Shown here piece after piece: positions 1 to 7,837 of a stretch of 11,442 nt of DNA. Made by a program: the position numbers and the translations under genes. The notes beneath the pieces were generated by a model. That model was not told the DNA's origin and did no database searches. It worked only from the letters and a program-made list of their open reading frames with translations. Within the stretch, counting starts at the first letter, position 1; the number at the start of each line of letters is the position of its first letter. Source of the stretch: Acidimicrobiales bacterium (GTDB lineage: Bacteria > Actinomycetota > Acidimicrobiia > Acidimicrobiales > RAAP-2); contig JADGOF010000043.1 in the NCBI GenBank assembly GCA_017883105.1, forward strand, positions 1-11,442, given 5' to 3'.

Positions 1-588
1 GCCTGCCTCACCTTCGTGCGGGACAACCTGGGCCTGGCCGACGACTTCGAGGCCATGAACACCATGGTCGACGGCGTGGCCCCCGGCAGCGGACGGGTGT
101 TGTTCACCCCGTGGCTCAACGGCGAGCGGTCCCCGGTGGACGACCACACCATCCGGGGCGGTTTCCACAACCTGTCGTTGTCCACCACCCGGTCCGAGAT
201 GGTGCGCGCCGTCTACGAAGGGGTGGCCTTCAACTCGCGCTGGCTGCTCGATGCGGTGGAGAAGTTCGCCGGGCGCCGGTTCGACTCCCTGGCCTTCATC
301 GGTGGCGGGGCCAACTCCGACCAGTGGTCCCAGATCCACGCCGATGTGTTGAACCGGGAGATCCGCCAGGTGGCCGACCCGGTCCTGGCCAACGTGCGCG
401 GTGCGGGGCTCCTCACGCTGGTGGCCCTCGGACGGGTGAGCGTCGATGAGATCCCGGCCATGGTCAAGGTCCGACGCACCTTCACCCCCGACCGTGCCAA
501 CCGGGCGGTCTATGACGAGCTCTTCGCCGAGTTCGTCAATCTCTACAAGCAGACCAAGGGCATCTTCAAGCGGCTCAACCGGTTCTGA
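1..588 (+). CDS. FGGY-family carbohydrate kinase, C-terminal part (5' truncated; xylulokinase-like)
   Basis: The frame is open from base 1, so the gene starts left of the window; 195 residues are visible, against roughly 480-520 for a full kinase. FGGY kinases phosphorylate sugars or polyols with ATP in the cytoplasm, and this piece is the second, ATP-binding actin-like domain. Visible signatures are PWLNGERSP at residues 37-45, the EGVAF helix, and the glycine-rich GGGANSDQWSQIHADVLNR stretch from about residue 101, which in this family contacts the nucleotide. An NVRGAG segment follows, matching the usual N-x-x-G-A-G/A region. The subfamily (xylulokinase against other FGGY sugar kinases) cannot be fixed because the substrate-binding N-terminal domain is missing. 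The lysine- and arginine-rich tail ends at TGA 586-588. The family is certain; the substrate is not known. Confidence 0.9.
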   Translation, partial: ACLTFVRDNLGLADDFEAMNTMVDGVAPGSGRVLFTPWLNGERSPVDDHTIRGGFHNLSLSTTRSEMVRAVYEGVAFNSRWLLDAVEKFAGRRFDSLAFIGGGANSDQWSQIHADVLNREIRQVADPVLANVRGAGLLTLVALGRVSVDEIPAMVKVRRTFTPDRANRAVYDELFAEFVNLYKQTKGIFKRLNRF

Positions 589-589
589 G

Positions 590-703
590 TCCGGCCTGCG
601 AGCGTCAGCGGTGGCGCTCGAACACGGGGCCATCTTGGTGACCGCGGATCGCGGGTTCCATCGGCATCCAGGGGTTCGCATCAGTCATCCGCTCGAGCGA
701 TGA
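590..703 (+). pseudogene. C-terminal remnant of a VapC-type PIN-domain toxin
   Basis: Directly after the kinase stop, in a different frame, about 37 codons read like the end of a VapC ribonuclease toxin: AVALEHGAILVTADRGF, then HPGVRISHPLER, then TGA 701-703. The ALEHGA-LVT-D-GF-PG(V/L)R-PL pattern is the C-terminal signature of mycobacterial-type PIN toxins, and the Asp in TADRGF is the last acidic active-site residue of the fold. The N-terminal two thirds, including the other acidic residues, are absent, and no start codon or ribosome binding site serves this piece. No VapB antitoxin gene is visible. I read it as a leftover of a toxin-antitoxin locus whose front part was lost when the kinase end was joined here. 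The alternative is chance similarity of a short stretch, which I think less likely given how many positions match. Confidence 0.6.
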
Positions 704-727
704 GCACCGTTGGACGGTGTCGACCGT
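704..727. terminator. possible bidirectional hairpin between convergent units
   Basis: CACCGT-tgg-ACGGTG (705-719) forms a 6-bp perfect stem. It overlaps a second inverted repeat, ACGGT-gtcg-ACCGT (714-727), so two mutually exclusive hairpins are possible. It lies between the end of the PIN remnant (+) and the end of the TetR gene (-), where a terminator would be expected. Neither strand has a proper T run, so this is a weak call. Confidence 0.3.
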
Positions 728-739
728 TCCGTTTCGAAC

Positions 740-1306
740 CTACGAGGTGGACGAAGCGCCCTCGCCGCGCATCTGGTCGAGGTAGTGCTCGACCATCGCT
801 TGGGCCGCGGCAAAATCGCTGTCGACTTCCCGTTTGGGCCGGTTGCGGAACCGGCCCCCCGCTTCACTGGCGGCGAACCCGAGGATCACCGTGCTGATGA
901 CCCGCTCGGTCCGGGCCACCTCGGATTCGGGCACTCCGCCGTCACGGAGGGCGTCGTAGATGGCGCGACGCACGTCCAGGGCAGCCGTGGTGGCCGGCCT
1001 CTGGAACAGGAGCACGAACACCGCGGGATGGGCCTGGGCGGCGAGGCGGATCGACTCTGCGATCCATCGCAGGCGTTCACGCCAGGGCATGGTTGCGGGC
1101 GGGAGCGGGACATCGTCGAGCAGGAGCTCAACCAGGCCGTCCAGCAGGTCCGCCTTGTTGGCGACGTGCCGGTAGAGGGCCATGGGAGTGACCAGCAGAT
1201 CCGTGGCCACCCGCTGCATGGTCACCGCGGCGAGGCCCTCCTCGTCGGCAATCCGGAAGGCCGCCACCAACACCGATTCACGGTCGATCAACAGGGGTCG
1301 GGCCAT
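740..1306 (-). CDS. TetR/AcrR-family transcriptional regulator
   Basis: A 188-residue protein of ordinary size for a TetR repressor. Residues about 8-60 form the DNA-binding domain: a helix LIDRESVLVAAFRIADEEG, then MQRVATDLLVTPMALYRHVANKADLLDGL, where the V-(T)-x-x-x-LYRH-V-x-x-K pattern is the family's helix-turn-helix signature. The remaining ~125 residues are the helical ligand-binding and dimer part, which gives no ligand clue by eye. The start at ATG 1304-1306 is the only sensible one because the HTH begins a few residues later. A GAGGAG lies immediately before it, closer than usual. It is transcribed away from the ATP-grasp gene across a 207-bp AT-rich gap, so autoregulation and control of that neighbour are the natural guesses (inference from arrangement only). 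Confidence 0.9.
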   Translation of the reverse strand: MARPLLIDRESVLVAAFRIADEEGLAAVTMQRVATDLLVTPMALYRHVANKADLLDGLVELLLDDVPLPPATMPWRERLRWIAESIRLAAQAHPAVFVLLFQRPATTAALDVRRAIYDALRDGGVPESEVARTERVISTVILGFAASEAGGRFRNRPKREVDSDFAAAQAMVEHYLDQMRGEGASSTS

Positions 1307-1513
1307 CTCCTCAGTCTTTCAGTTCTCTAGATTTGGTCTATCCCGTATGTATACATCGTATGTTTAAGAGATATACTGATTACAGAAGACAAACTACCGA
1401 GAGCTCCTGCGGCGGGGGATCTCGACAGTGCGACACAGACCTCCCCTGCGACCCGCCCCCGCTGCGGGCCACCGCGGGCGGGGCGACCCCCACGAAGGGA
1501 CACCACCGACACC
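1307..1513. promoter_or_regulatory. divergent TetR / ATP-grasp control region, AT-rich core with palindrome
   Basis: Between the divergent genes, about 1320-1400 is strikingly AT-rich for this genome. It contains a perfect 10-bp palindrome ATGTATACAT (1347-1356) and two direct copies of CGTATGT (1344-1350 and 1357-1363) offset by 13 bp. On the + strand TATACT (1372-1377) is a good -10 candidate for the ATP-grasp gene, although no convincing -35 sits 17 bp before it. The palindrome and repeats would lie just upstream of that hexamer, a usual place for a TetR operator. The function is inferred. Confidence 0.45.
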
Positions 1514-2714
1514 ATGCGGGTGCTGCTGACCGACGGATCGGGCCTCACCGCCAAACAGGCCGCCCTCCGCCTCGGCGAGGAGGGCCACCGGGTGGACGTG
1601 CTCGCCCCCAAGGGCGTCAGCCTCACCCGGTTCACCCGCCATGTGCGGCGCATCCACCACGTCCCGCCCTACGGCCCCGACCCCTTCGCCTGGCTCGACG
1701 CCGCCCTGGCCATCTGGGACACCCACGACTTCGACCTGCTCCTCCCCACACAGGAGCAGGTCGCTGTGCTGGCGTCTGCCCGACAGCGCCTGGCCGACCA
1801 TGGGGTGACCACCATCGTCCCCGCCTTCGAAGCCTTGGCCTCGGTGCAGGACAAGCTTTCGGCCTACCGCACGCTGCGGCGACTCGACCTTCCCCAGCCG
1901 GAGTCGGCGGTGGTCGAGAGATCCGGGGATCTCACCAGCTACGACCATTTGCCGGTGTTCGTAAAGCGACCCATCGGGACGGCCACCTCCGGGGTCCAGT
2001 TGGTGCGGACCAACCAGGAGCTCACCCATCTGGCCGCCGCGTTGCAGAGAGAAGGCGCTTTCCAGGGGAGCGGCGTGCTCGTCCAGGCCCCAGTGGACGG
2101 GCCCCTGGTCATGGTGCAGACCGTCTTCGACCACGGCCAGCTGGTGGCGTTCCATGCGTGCCAGCGCATGGCAGAAGGGATCAACGGAGGTGCCAGCCAC
2201 AAGAGGAGTCTCCATCTCCCCGAAGCCCGAACCGCTCTCGTGGCATTGGGGCGCGGCCTCGGATGGCACGGCGCCCTGTCGGCCGATGTCATCGTGGGCC
2301 GGGACGGGCTGGTCATCATCGACGTCAACCCGCGTCTGGTGGAGCCGAGCAACGCCCTCGCTTCCGGGGTCGATCTGGTCGGGGCCATGGTGGAGGTCGC
2401 CCTGGGTCGACCGGTGGCCGGCGGACCGGGCGGACGATCGGGGGTCAACACCCACCAGCTCTTGCTCGCCGTGCTGGGCGCGGCCAAGGCGACCGGCCGG
2501 AAGGGAGTGCTCGCCGAGCTGCACTCCGCACTTCGCCATACCGGCCTCTACGAGGACAGCAGCGAAGAACTCTCACCCATTGCGCACGATCCTCTGGCCG
2601 CACTCCCCGTGGCCTTCGCCGGCATGGCCACGCTGGTGCGGCCGGCAACCTACAGCTGGTTCACCGACGGGAGCGTGGCCAACTACGCCCTGACCTCCGG
2701 AGGATGGCAGGCGA

Positions 2715-4472
<1,758 letters not shown>

Positions 4473-4480
4473 TGGGGTTG

Positions 4481-4487
4481 CTCCCTT
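4481..4487 (-). promoter_or_regulatory. ribosome binding site fixing the leuA GTG start
   Basis: On the - strand AAGGGAG lies 8 nt before GTG 4470-4472. It decides for this non-ATG start over later in-frame codons. Confidence 0.75.
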
Positions 4488-4574
4488 GATTCTCTGTGAT
4501 GTGGTTCGGTGGTGCTCGGGTGGGTATGGGGCTCCGTGGCCTGCCTGCCGTGGGCGCCCTCGTGTCCGGCCAAC

Positions 4575-4608
4575 AAAAAACCCCCTGGCCGAATCGGCTC
4601 AGGAGGTT
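4575..4608 (-). terminator. Rho-independent terminator in the leuA leader (attenuator)
   Basis: On the - strand AACCTCCTG pairs with CAGGGGGTT (9 bp, one T-G wobble), continued after a bulged A by GCCG-ATT-CGGC (4 bp), and is followed at once by six T. This is a strong intrinsic terminator about 100 nt before the leuA start codon, inside the transcribed leader. A terminator ahead of its own gene, preceded by a Leu-codon leader peptide, is the hallmark of attenuation. Confidence 0.88.
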
Positions 4609-4611
4609 GCG

Positions 4612-4635
4612 GGCGAACGCGATGTGGCGCTCGCC
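4612..4635 (-). other. leuA leader hairpin 1 (pause/protector stem)
   Basis: GGCGAGCGC-cacatc-GCGTTCGCC forms a 9-bp stem (one G-T wobble) with a 6-nt loop. It begins one base after the leader-peptide stop codon and ends three bases before the terminator stem. A ribosome stalled on the Leu codons would cover its 5' arm. I could not identify by eye a convincing alternative antiterminator pairing. Confidence 0.65.
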
Positions 4636-4636
4636 G

Positions 4637-4687
4637 TCAGGTAAGAAGGAGTTCCGAGGTGGACGCGCGGTACATGATTGGTTCCAT
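4637..4687 (-). CDS. leuA leader peptide with three consecutive Leu codons
   Basis: A tiny frame reads MEPIMYRASTSELLLT and stops at TGA 4637-4639. The second methionine, ATG 4673-4675, gives the 12-residue MYRASTSELLLT. The three leucines are CTC CTT CTT; CTT is unfavourable in such a GC-rich genome, which suits a sensor of charged leucyl-tRNA. The stop is followed immediately by hairpin 1 and then the intrinsic terminator, the arrangement of classical amino-acid attenuators. With the predicted transcription start near 4679, the inner ATG would be almost leaderless; a weak GGAA lies 6 nt before it. The first ATG overlaps the candidate -10, so the inner ATG is the better start. This short peptide would have no function beyond being translated. 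Leader peptides of this kind have been predicted before leuA in other actinobacteria. Confidence 0.75.
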   Translation of the reverse strand: MEPIMYRASTSELLLT

Positions 4688-4714
4688 GGTGGCACTGCGC
4701 CGGTGGTTCGTCAA
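4686..4714 (-). promoter_or_regulatory. candidate leuA leader promoter
   Basis: TTGACG (4709-4714) is a near-consensus -35, and CACCAT (4686-4691) after 17 bp is a weak -10 (3 of 6 positions). The start of transcription would fall near 4679, just before the inner leader ATG. The spacing is ideal, but the -10 is poor. Confidence 0.45.
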
Positions 4715-4736
4715 GGACCAGGCCCGAGCGCCACCA

Positions 4737-4753
4737 TGACGCCAACGACGTCA
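4737..4753. promoter_or_regulatory. inverted repeat upstream of the leuA promoter
   Basis: TGACG-N7-CGTCA is a perfect 5-bp dyad overlapping the stop codon of the glutamine-synthetase-like gene. Its centre is about 66 bp upstream of the predicted leuA transcription start, a typical activator position. Short dyads occur by chance, so confidence is low. Confidence 0.3.
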
Positions 4754-6118
4754 GATGCGCTCGAAGTTGCGGGCCAACTCCCAGTCGGTGACCACACTGT
4801 TGGCCTTGGCCCACTCCTGGCGGGCGGTGTTGAGCAGATGGTGGTGGACCTCCGGCCCGAACGCCTCGGCTGCCACCTCGCTGGTGGCCAGGTTATCGAT
4901 GGCCTCGGGGAGAGTGGAGGGTATGCGGGGCACGTCATCAGCCTTGTAGGCGTTTCCGTTGAACGCCGGCTCGAGCACCAGTTCGTGTTCGATGCCCCAC
5001 AGTCCGCCGGCAATGGCCGCGGCCAGGGCGAGATACGGATTGACGTCCGCCCCCGGGATACGGCTCTCTACCCGCCGTCCAGCTCTCGCCCCCACGGCGC
5101 GGAACCCACAGGTGCGGTTGTCCTCGCCCCACACCACGGCGGTCGGCGCCCACGAGTCGGGCACATAGCGACGGTAGGAGTTCACATAGGGGGCGAAGCA
5201 CCAGGCCAACTGCCTGGCGGCGAAGATCTGGCCGGCCAGGAACTGCTCGCCGATGGGGGAGAAGCCGGACGCCGGATGCTCCCGTTCCCCCGGGGCCATC
5301 AACGGGCCCCCGGTGACGGCGTCCCACAGACTGGTGTGGATGTGGCACGAGGAGCCGGCGGTGTCCATCGACCACTTGGCCATGAAGGTGGCAGCCCGGC
5401 CGAATCCCGACGCGATCTCCTTGACCCCGTTCTTGAACACCAGGTGCCGATCGGCCACCTCGAGGGCTCCGCCGTAGGTGATGTTGATCTCGTGCTGGCC
5501 GATGCCGGCTTCACCCTTGGAGAACTCGATGGGGATGCCGGCCTCGAGCATCTGATTGCGGATGCGGGCGATGACGTACTCCTCGCGGGAGGTCTGCAGC
5601 AACTGGTAGTCCTCGATGGTGTCGGCGTGAGGCACCAGCCCCTGCCAGTGCTTCTCGGACGCCTCGCTGAACGAGTCGAGGAACAGGTAGAACTCGAGCT
5701 CGGTGGCGCACTTGACCTCGAGGCCGCGGGCCGCGGCCCGCTCCAACTGCCTGCGCAGGATGCGCCGGGGCGATACCTCCACCGGCTCGCCATCCATGGT
5801 GAGCAGGTCGCAGAGCACCAGAGCGCTCCCCGGAAGCCAGGGGAGGGGGCGCGCCGTGTGGGGATCGATCACCGCGTTCATGTCGCCGAAGCCGGCCTCC
5901 CAGTTGGCGAACTCGTAGCCGGGCAGCGGGTCCATGTCCACGTCGCAGGCCAAGAGGTAGTCGCAGGCCTCGATTCCATGATGCAGGACGTGATCGAGGA
6001 AGAACGCCCCGGTCACCCGCTTGCCGACCGGGCGACCCTGGAGGTCGGGGAAGGCGACCACCACGGTGTCGATGTCACCCGACTGAATGAGATGGGGCAG
6101 GGTTGCGAGCGTCAGCAT
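4751..6118 (-). CDS. glutamine synthetase family protein, gamma-glutamyl amine ligase (PuuA/GlnA4-like)
   Basis: A 455-residue glutamine-synthetase-fold ligase. Members of this branch couple glutamate to an amine (putrescine, ethanolamine, isopropylamine and others) using ATP, starting catabolism by gamma-glutamylation. The active site is complete: ELEF with E140 and E142, GEAGIGQHE with E203 and E210, CHIH (H259, H261), DNRTCGFR (N334, R335, R340) and RVESRIPGADVNPY (E351, R353), the last two binding phosphate and glutamate. The N-terminus is compact and diverges from true GlnA, and I see no adenylylation-loop tyrosine motif, so nitrogen assimilation is unlikely as its role. It lies 39 bp after an SDR gene on the same strand, likely one operon, and opposite a gamma-glutamyl hydrolase and an ALDH. 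ATG 6116-6118 has only a weak ribosome binding site. The amine substrate is unknown. Confidence 0.88.
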   Translation of the reverse strand: MLTLATLPHLIQSGDIDTVVVAFPDLQGRPVGKRVTGAFFLDHVLHHGIEACDYLLACDVDMDPLPGYEFANWEAGFGDMNAVIDPHTARPLPWLPGSALVLCDLLTMDGEPVEVSPRRILRRQLERAAARGLEVKCATELEFYLFLDSFSEASEKHWQGLVPHADTIEDYQLLQTSREEYVIARIRNQMLEAGIPIEFSKGEAGIGQHEINITYGGALEVADRHLVFKNGVKEIASGFGRAATFMAKWSMDTAGSSCHIHTSLWDAVTGGPLMAPGEREHPASGFSPIGEQFLAGQIFAARQLAWCFAPYVNSYRRYVPDSWAPTAVVWGEDNRTCGFRAVGARAGRRVESRIPGADVNPYLALAAAIAGGLWGIEHELVLEPAFNGNAYKADDVPRIPSTLPEAIDNLATSEVAAEAFGPEVHHHLLNTARQEWAKANSVVTDWELARNFERI

Positions 6119-6157
6119 CCAAGCACTCTGACCCAGGGACGGCCGGTCGTCCAGCCC

Positions 6158-6934
6158 TTACTCGGGGGTCACGTAGGCCGCGGTGATCCCACCGTCGACC
6201 ACCAGTGCCGATCCGGTGACGAACGACGAGTCGTCCGAAGCCAGAAACAGCGCCGCCTTGGCGATCTCCTCGGGACGCCCGAACCGGCCGATGGGGATAT
6301 GGACCAGGCGCCGCTGGCGCCGGGTCGGGTCGGCCAACAGTTCGGCCAGCAGAGGGGTCTCGATCGGCCCGGGGCAGATCGAGTTGGCCCGGATGCCCTT
6401 TCGGGCGTACTCCACGGCCAGTTCGCGGGTCATGGCCAGGACCCCGCCTTTGGAGGCCGTATAGGCGATCTGCGCGGTGGCCGCCCCCATCAGGGCCACG
6501 AAGGAGGCCACGTTGACGATGGAGCCCCCCCCAGAGTCCAGCATGGCCGGGACCGCGGCACGGCAGCCCAGCCAGACGCCCTTCAGGTTGACCTCCATCA
6601 CCTTCTGCCAGGTCTCGGGAGGAGTGTCGAGGATGCCGCCGTCGTCGTCGGGGAAGATGCCGGCGTTATTGAATACCACGTGCAGGCCGCCGTAGGTGGA
6701 GACGGCCGCGGCCACCATGGCGTTGACCTGCTCCTCGTCAGTGACGTCGACGGTGACCGCGATGGCCGATCCGCCGGCCCCGATGATCTCGGCCGCCGCC
6801 GAGGCGGCCTGGTCGGCCATCACATCGGCCACCACCACCTGCGCCCCTTCGGCGGCGAACAGGGTGGCGGCGACCCGGCCGATGCCGCTGCCGGCCCCGG
6901 TGATCACCGCTACTTTGCCGTTGAGTCGTGCCAT
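6158..6934 (-). CDS. SDR-family NAD(P)-dependent oxidoreductase (FabG-like)
   Basis: A 258-residue classical short-chain dehydrogenase. TGAGSGIG (12-19) is the dinucleotide-binding turn, and the acidic D37 after the second strand suggests NAD preference. DVTD at about 63-66, NNAG at 89-92, N116, S144 and the Y158-x-x-x-K162 pair complete the active site, with PGPIETPL after it and a standard VVDGG C-terminus. The open frame extends upstream to 6997, but ATG 6932-6934 is the start: GGAGG lies 5 nt before it and MARLNGKVAVITGA is the usual SDR beginning. It is first in a two-gene operon with the GS-like ligase, so oxidation of a gamma-glutamylated amino alcohol, or of the alcohol part of the substrate, is a reasonable idea. 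The SDR fold alone cannot prove it. Confidence 0.93.
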   Translation of the reverse strand: MARLNGKVAVITGAGSGIGRVAATLFAAEGAQVVVADVMADQAASAAAEIIGAGGSAIAVTVDVTDEEQVNAMVAAAVSTYGGLHVVFNNAGIFPDDDGGILDTPPETWQKVMEVNLKGVWLGCRAAVPAMLDSGGGSIVNVASFVALMGAATAQIAYTASKGGVLAMTRELAVEYARKGIRANSICPGPIETPLLAELLADPTRRQRRLVHIPIGRFGRPEEIAKAALFLASDDSSFVTGSALVVDGGITAAYVTPE

Positions 6935-7066
6935 GGCTGCCTCCAGTGAGTGACGTCGGTACGGTTCGGTGTCGACCGGTTCTCCCCGGTCGACCACTCT
7001 CCGTTCGGTTCGGGCCCGAACCTTATCCAGGAGGTGTGCGGGTGATGGGATGGAATACTGACCACC
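6935..7066. promoter_or_regulatory. divergent promoter/operator region of the gamma-glutamyl cluster
   Basis: This 132-bp gap separates the SDR-ligase arm (-) from the hydrolase-ALDH arm (+). It holds two perfect inverted repeats: GTCGACCGG-ttctcc-CCGGTCGAC (6971-6994, 9-bp arms) and the continuous 16-bp palindrome GGTTCGGGCCCGAACC (7007-7022). TTCGG recurs at 6965, 7004 and 7009. On the + strand AATACT (7054-7059) ends 7 nt before the hydrolase ATG; on the - strand TAAGGT sits at the outer edge of the palindrome. One regulator binding both dyads could control both arms. No regulator gene lies next to the cluster in the window. Confidence 0.6.
6940..6944 (-). promoter_or_regulatory. ribosome binding site deciding the SDR start at 6934
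   Basis: GGAGG on the - strand, 5 nt before ATG 6932-6934. No comparable site precedes the upstream in-frame start at 6997. Confidence 0.8.
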
Positions 7067-7837
7067 ATGACGCCGGCCGGATCACGGCCCCTCATCGGGG
7101 TCTCCACGTACCGACAGGTCACCTCGTGGTGGTCGTGGGAACGTGACGCCGCGCTGGTGCCGGGGGCCTATCTCGACATGGTGGTGGCCGCTGGGGGCCA
7201 ACCCGTCCTCATCCCACCCTCGGCGCCCTCGGATGTGGTGGCCGATGCGGCCACTCTGCTTGACGGCCTGGTGGGGGTCCTCGACGGCCTGGTCCTCATC
7301 GGTGGCGGCGATGTCGGCGCCGGGCGGTACGGACAGGTGCCCGATCCCCGCAACGGGGGGTCCAGCGACCGGCGCGATGCGTTGGAGATCGACCTCCTCG
7401 AGGCCGCCCTGCGGCGGGATCTTCCGATCCTTGCCATCTGCCGGGGTCTCCAGGTGCTCAATGTGACGCTCGGTGGCGATCTGGTCCAGCAGTTGCCCGA
7501 CGTGCTCGGGTCGACCGGCCACCAGCCCCGGCCCGGGGCGTTCGGCCCGGTGTCGATCATCACCCGTGCGGGCAGCTCGGTCCGCCGAGTGCTCGGCGAA
7601 CGGGTCGACGTGCTGTGCAGCCACCACCAGGCCGTCGGGGAGCTCGGCCGTGGCCTGGTGGTGACGGCCACCAGCGAGGACGGGATCATCGAAGCGGTGG
7701 AGCTGCCCGATCAACGCTTTGTGGTGGGGGTCCAGTGGCACCCCGAAGAGTCCGGCGATTCCAGACTGTTCGCGGCATTGATGGCTGCAGCACGCGCCGG
7801 ACAAGAAGAACCAACGGGCAAAGAGGAGCAGTCATGA
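7067..7837 (+). CDS. gamma-glutamyl-gamma-aminobutyrate hydrolase family protein (PuuD-like, peptidase C26)
   Basis: A 256-residue class I glutamine-amidotransferase-fold hydrolase that cleaves a gamma-glutamyl amide to glutamate and the free amino acid, the last step of gamma-glutamylated amine pathways. Residues 8-14 (PLIGVST) are the typical first strand; LIGGGDVGAGRYG (about 77-89) is the family's GG(G)D-x-x-P/G-x-x-Y region; ILAICRGLQ carries the nucleophile C125; CSHHQAV precedes the substrate loop; and GVQWHPEE gives H225 and E227 of the triad. The length is normal. The start is ATG 7067: an in-frame TGA at 7043 rules out earlier starts, and an AGGAGG at 7029-7034 is too far away, so the message may be leaderless from the hexamer at 7054. 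The stop overlaps the ALDH start as ATGA. This strengthens the case for a gamma-glutamylation pathway. Confidence 0.93.
   Translation: MTPAGSRPLIGVSTYRQVTSWWSWERDAALVPGAYLDMVVAAGGQPVLIPPSAPSDVVADAATLLDGLVGVLDGLVLIGGGDVGAGRYGQVPDPRNGGSSDRRDALEIDLLEAALRRDLPILAICRGLQVLNVTLGGDLVQQLPDVLGSTGHQPRPGAFGPVSIITRAGSSVRRVLGERVDVLCSHHQAVGELGRGLVVTATSEDGIIEAVELPDQRFVVGVQWHPEESGDSRLFAALMAAARAGQEEPTGKEEQS

Noticed and set aside
1394..2539. 381-codon open frame on the - strand
   Set aside because: Antisense shadow of the ATP-grasp gene, with low-complexity Gly/Val/His composition.
4473..4750. T-box or leucine riboswitch upstream of leuA
   Set aside because: No T-box consensus or specifier stem is visible; the Leu-codon leader peptide with terminator explains the structure.
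4496..6949. Very long open frame (817 codons) on the + strand
   Set aside because: It is antisense to the GS-like ligase and the first SDR, both with complete active-site motifs. Its translation is Gly/His/Asp/Val-rich with no recognisable domain, typical of an antisense shadow in GC-rich DNA. It would also cover the leuA attenuator.
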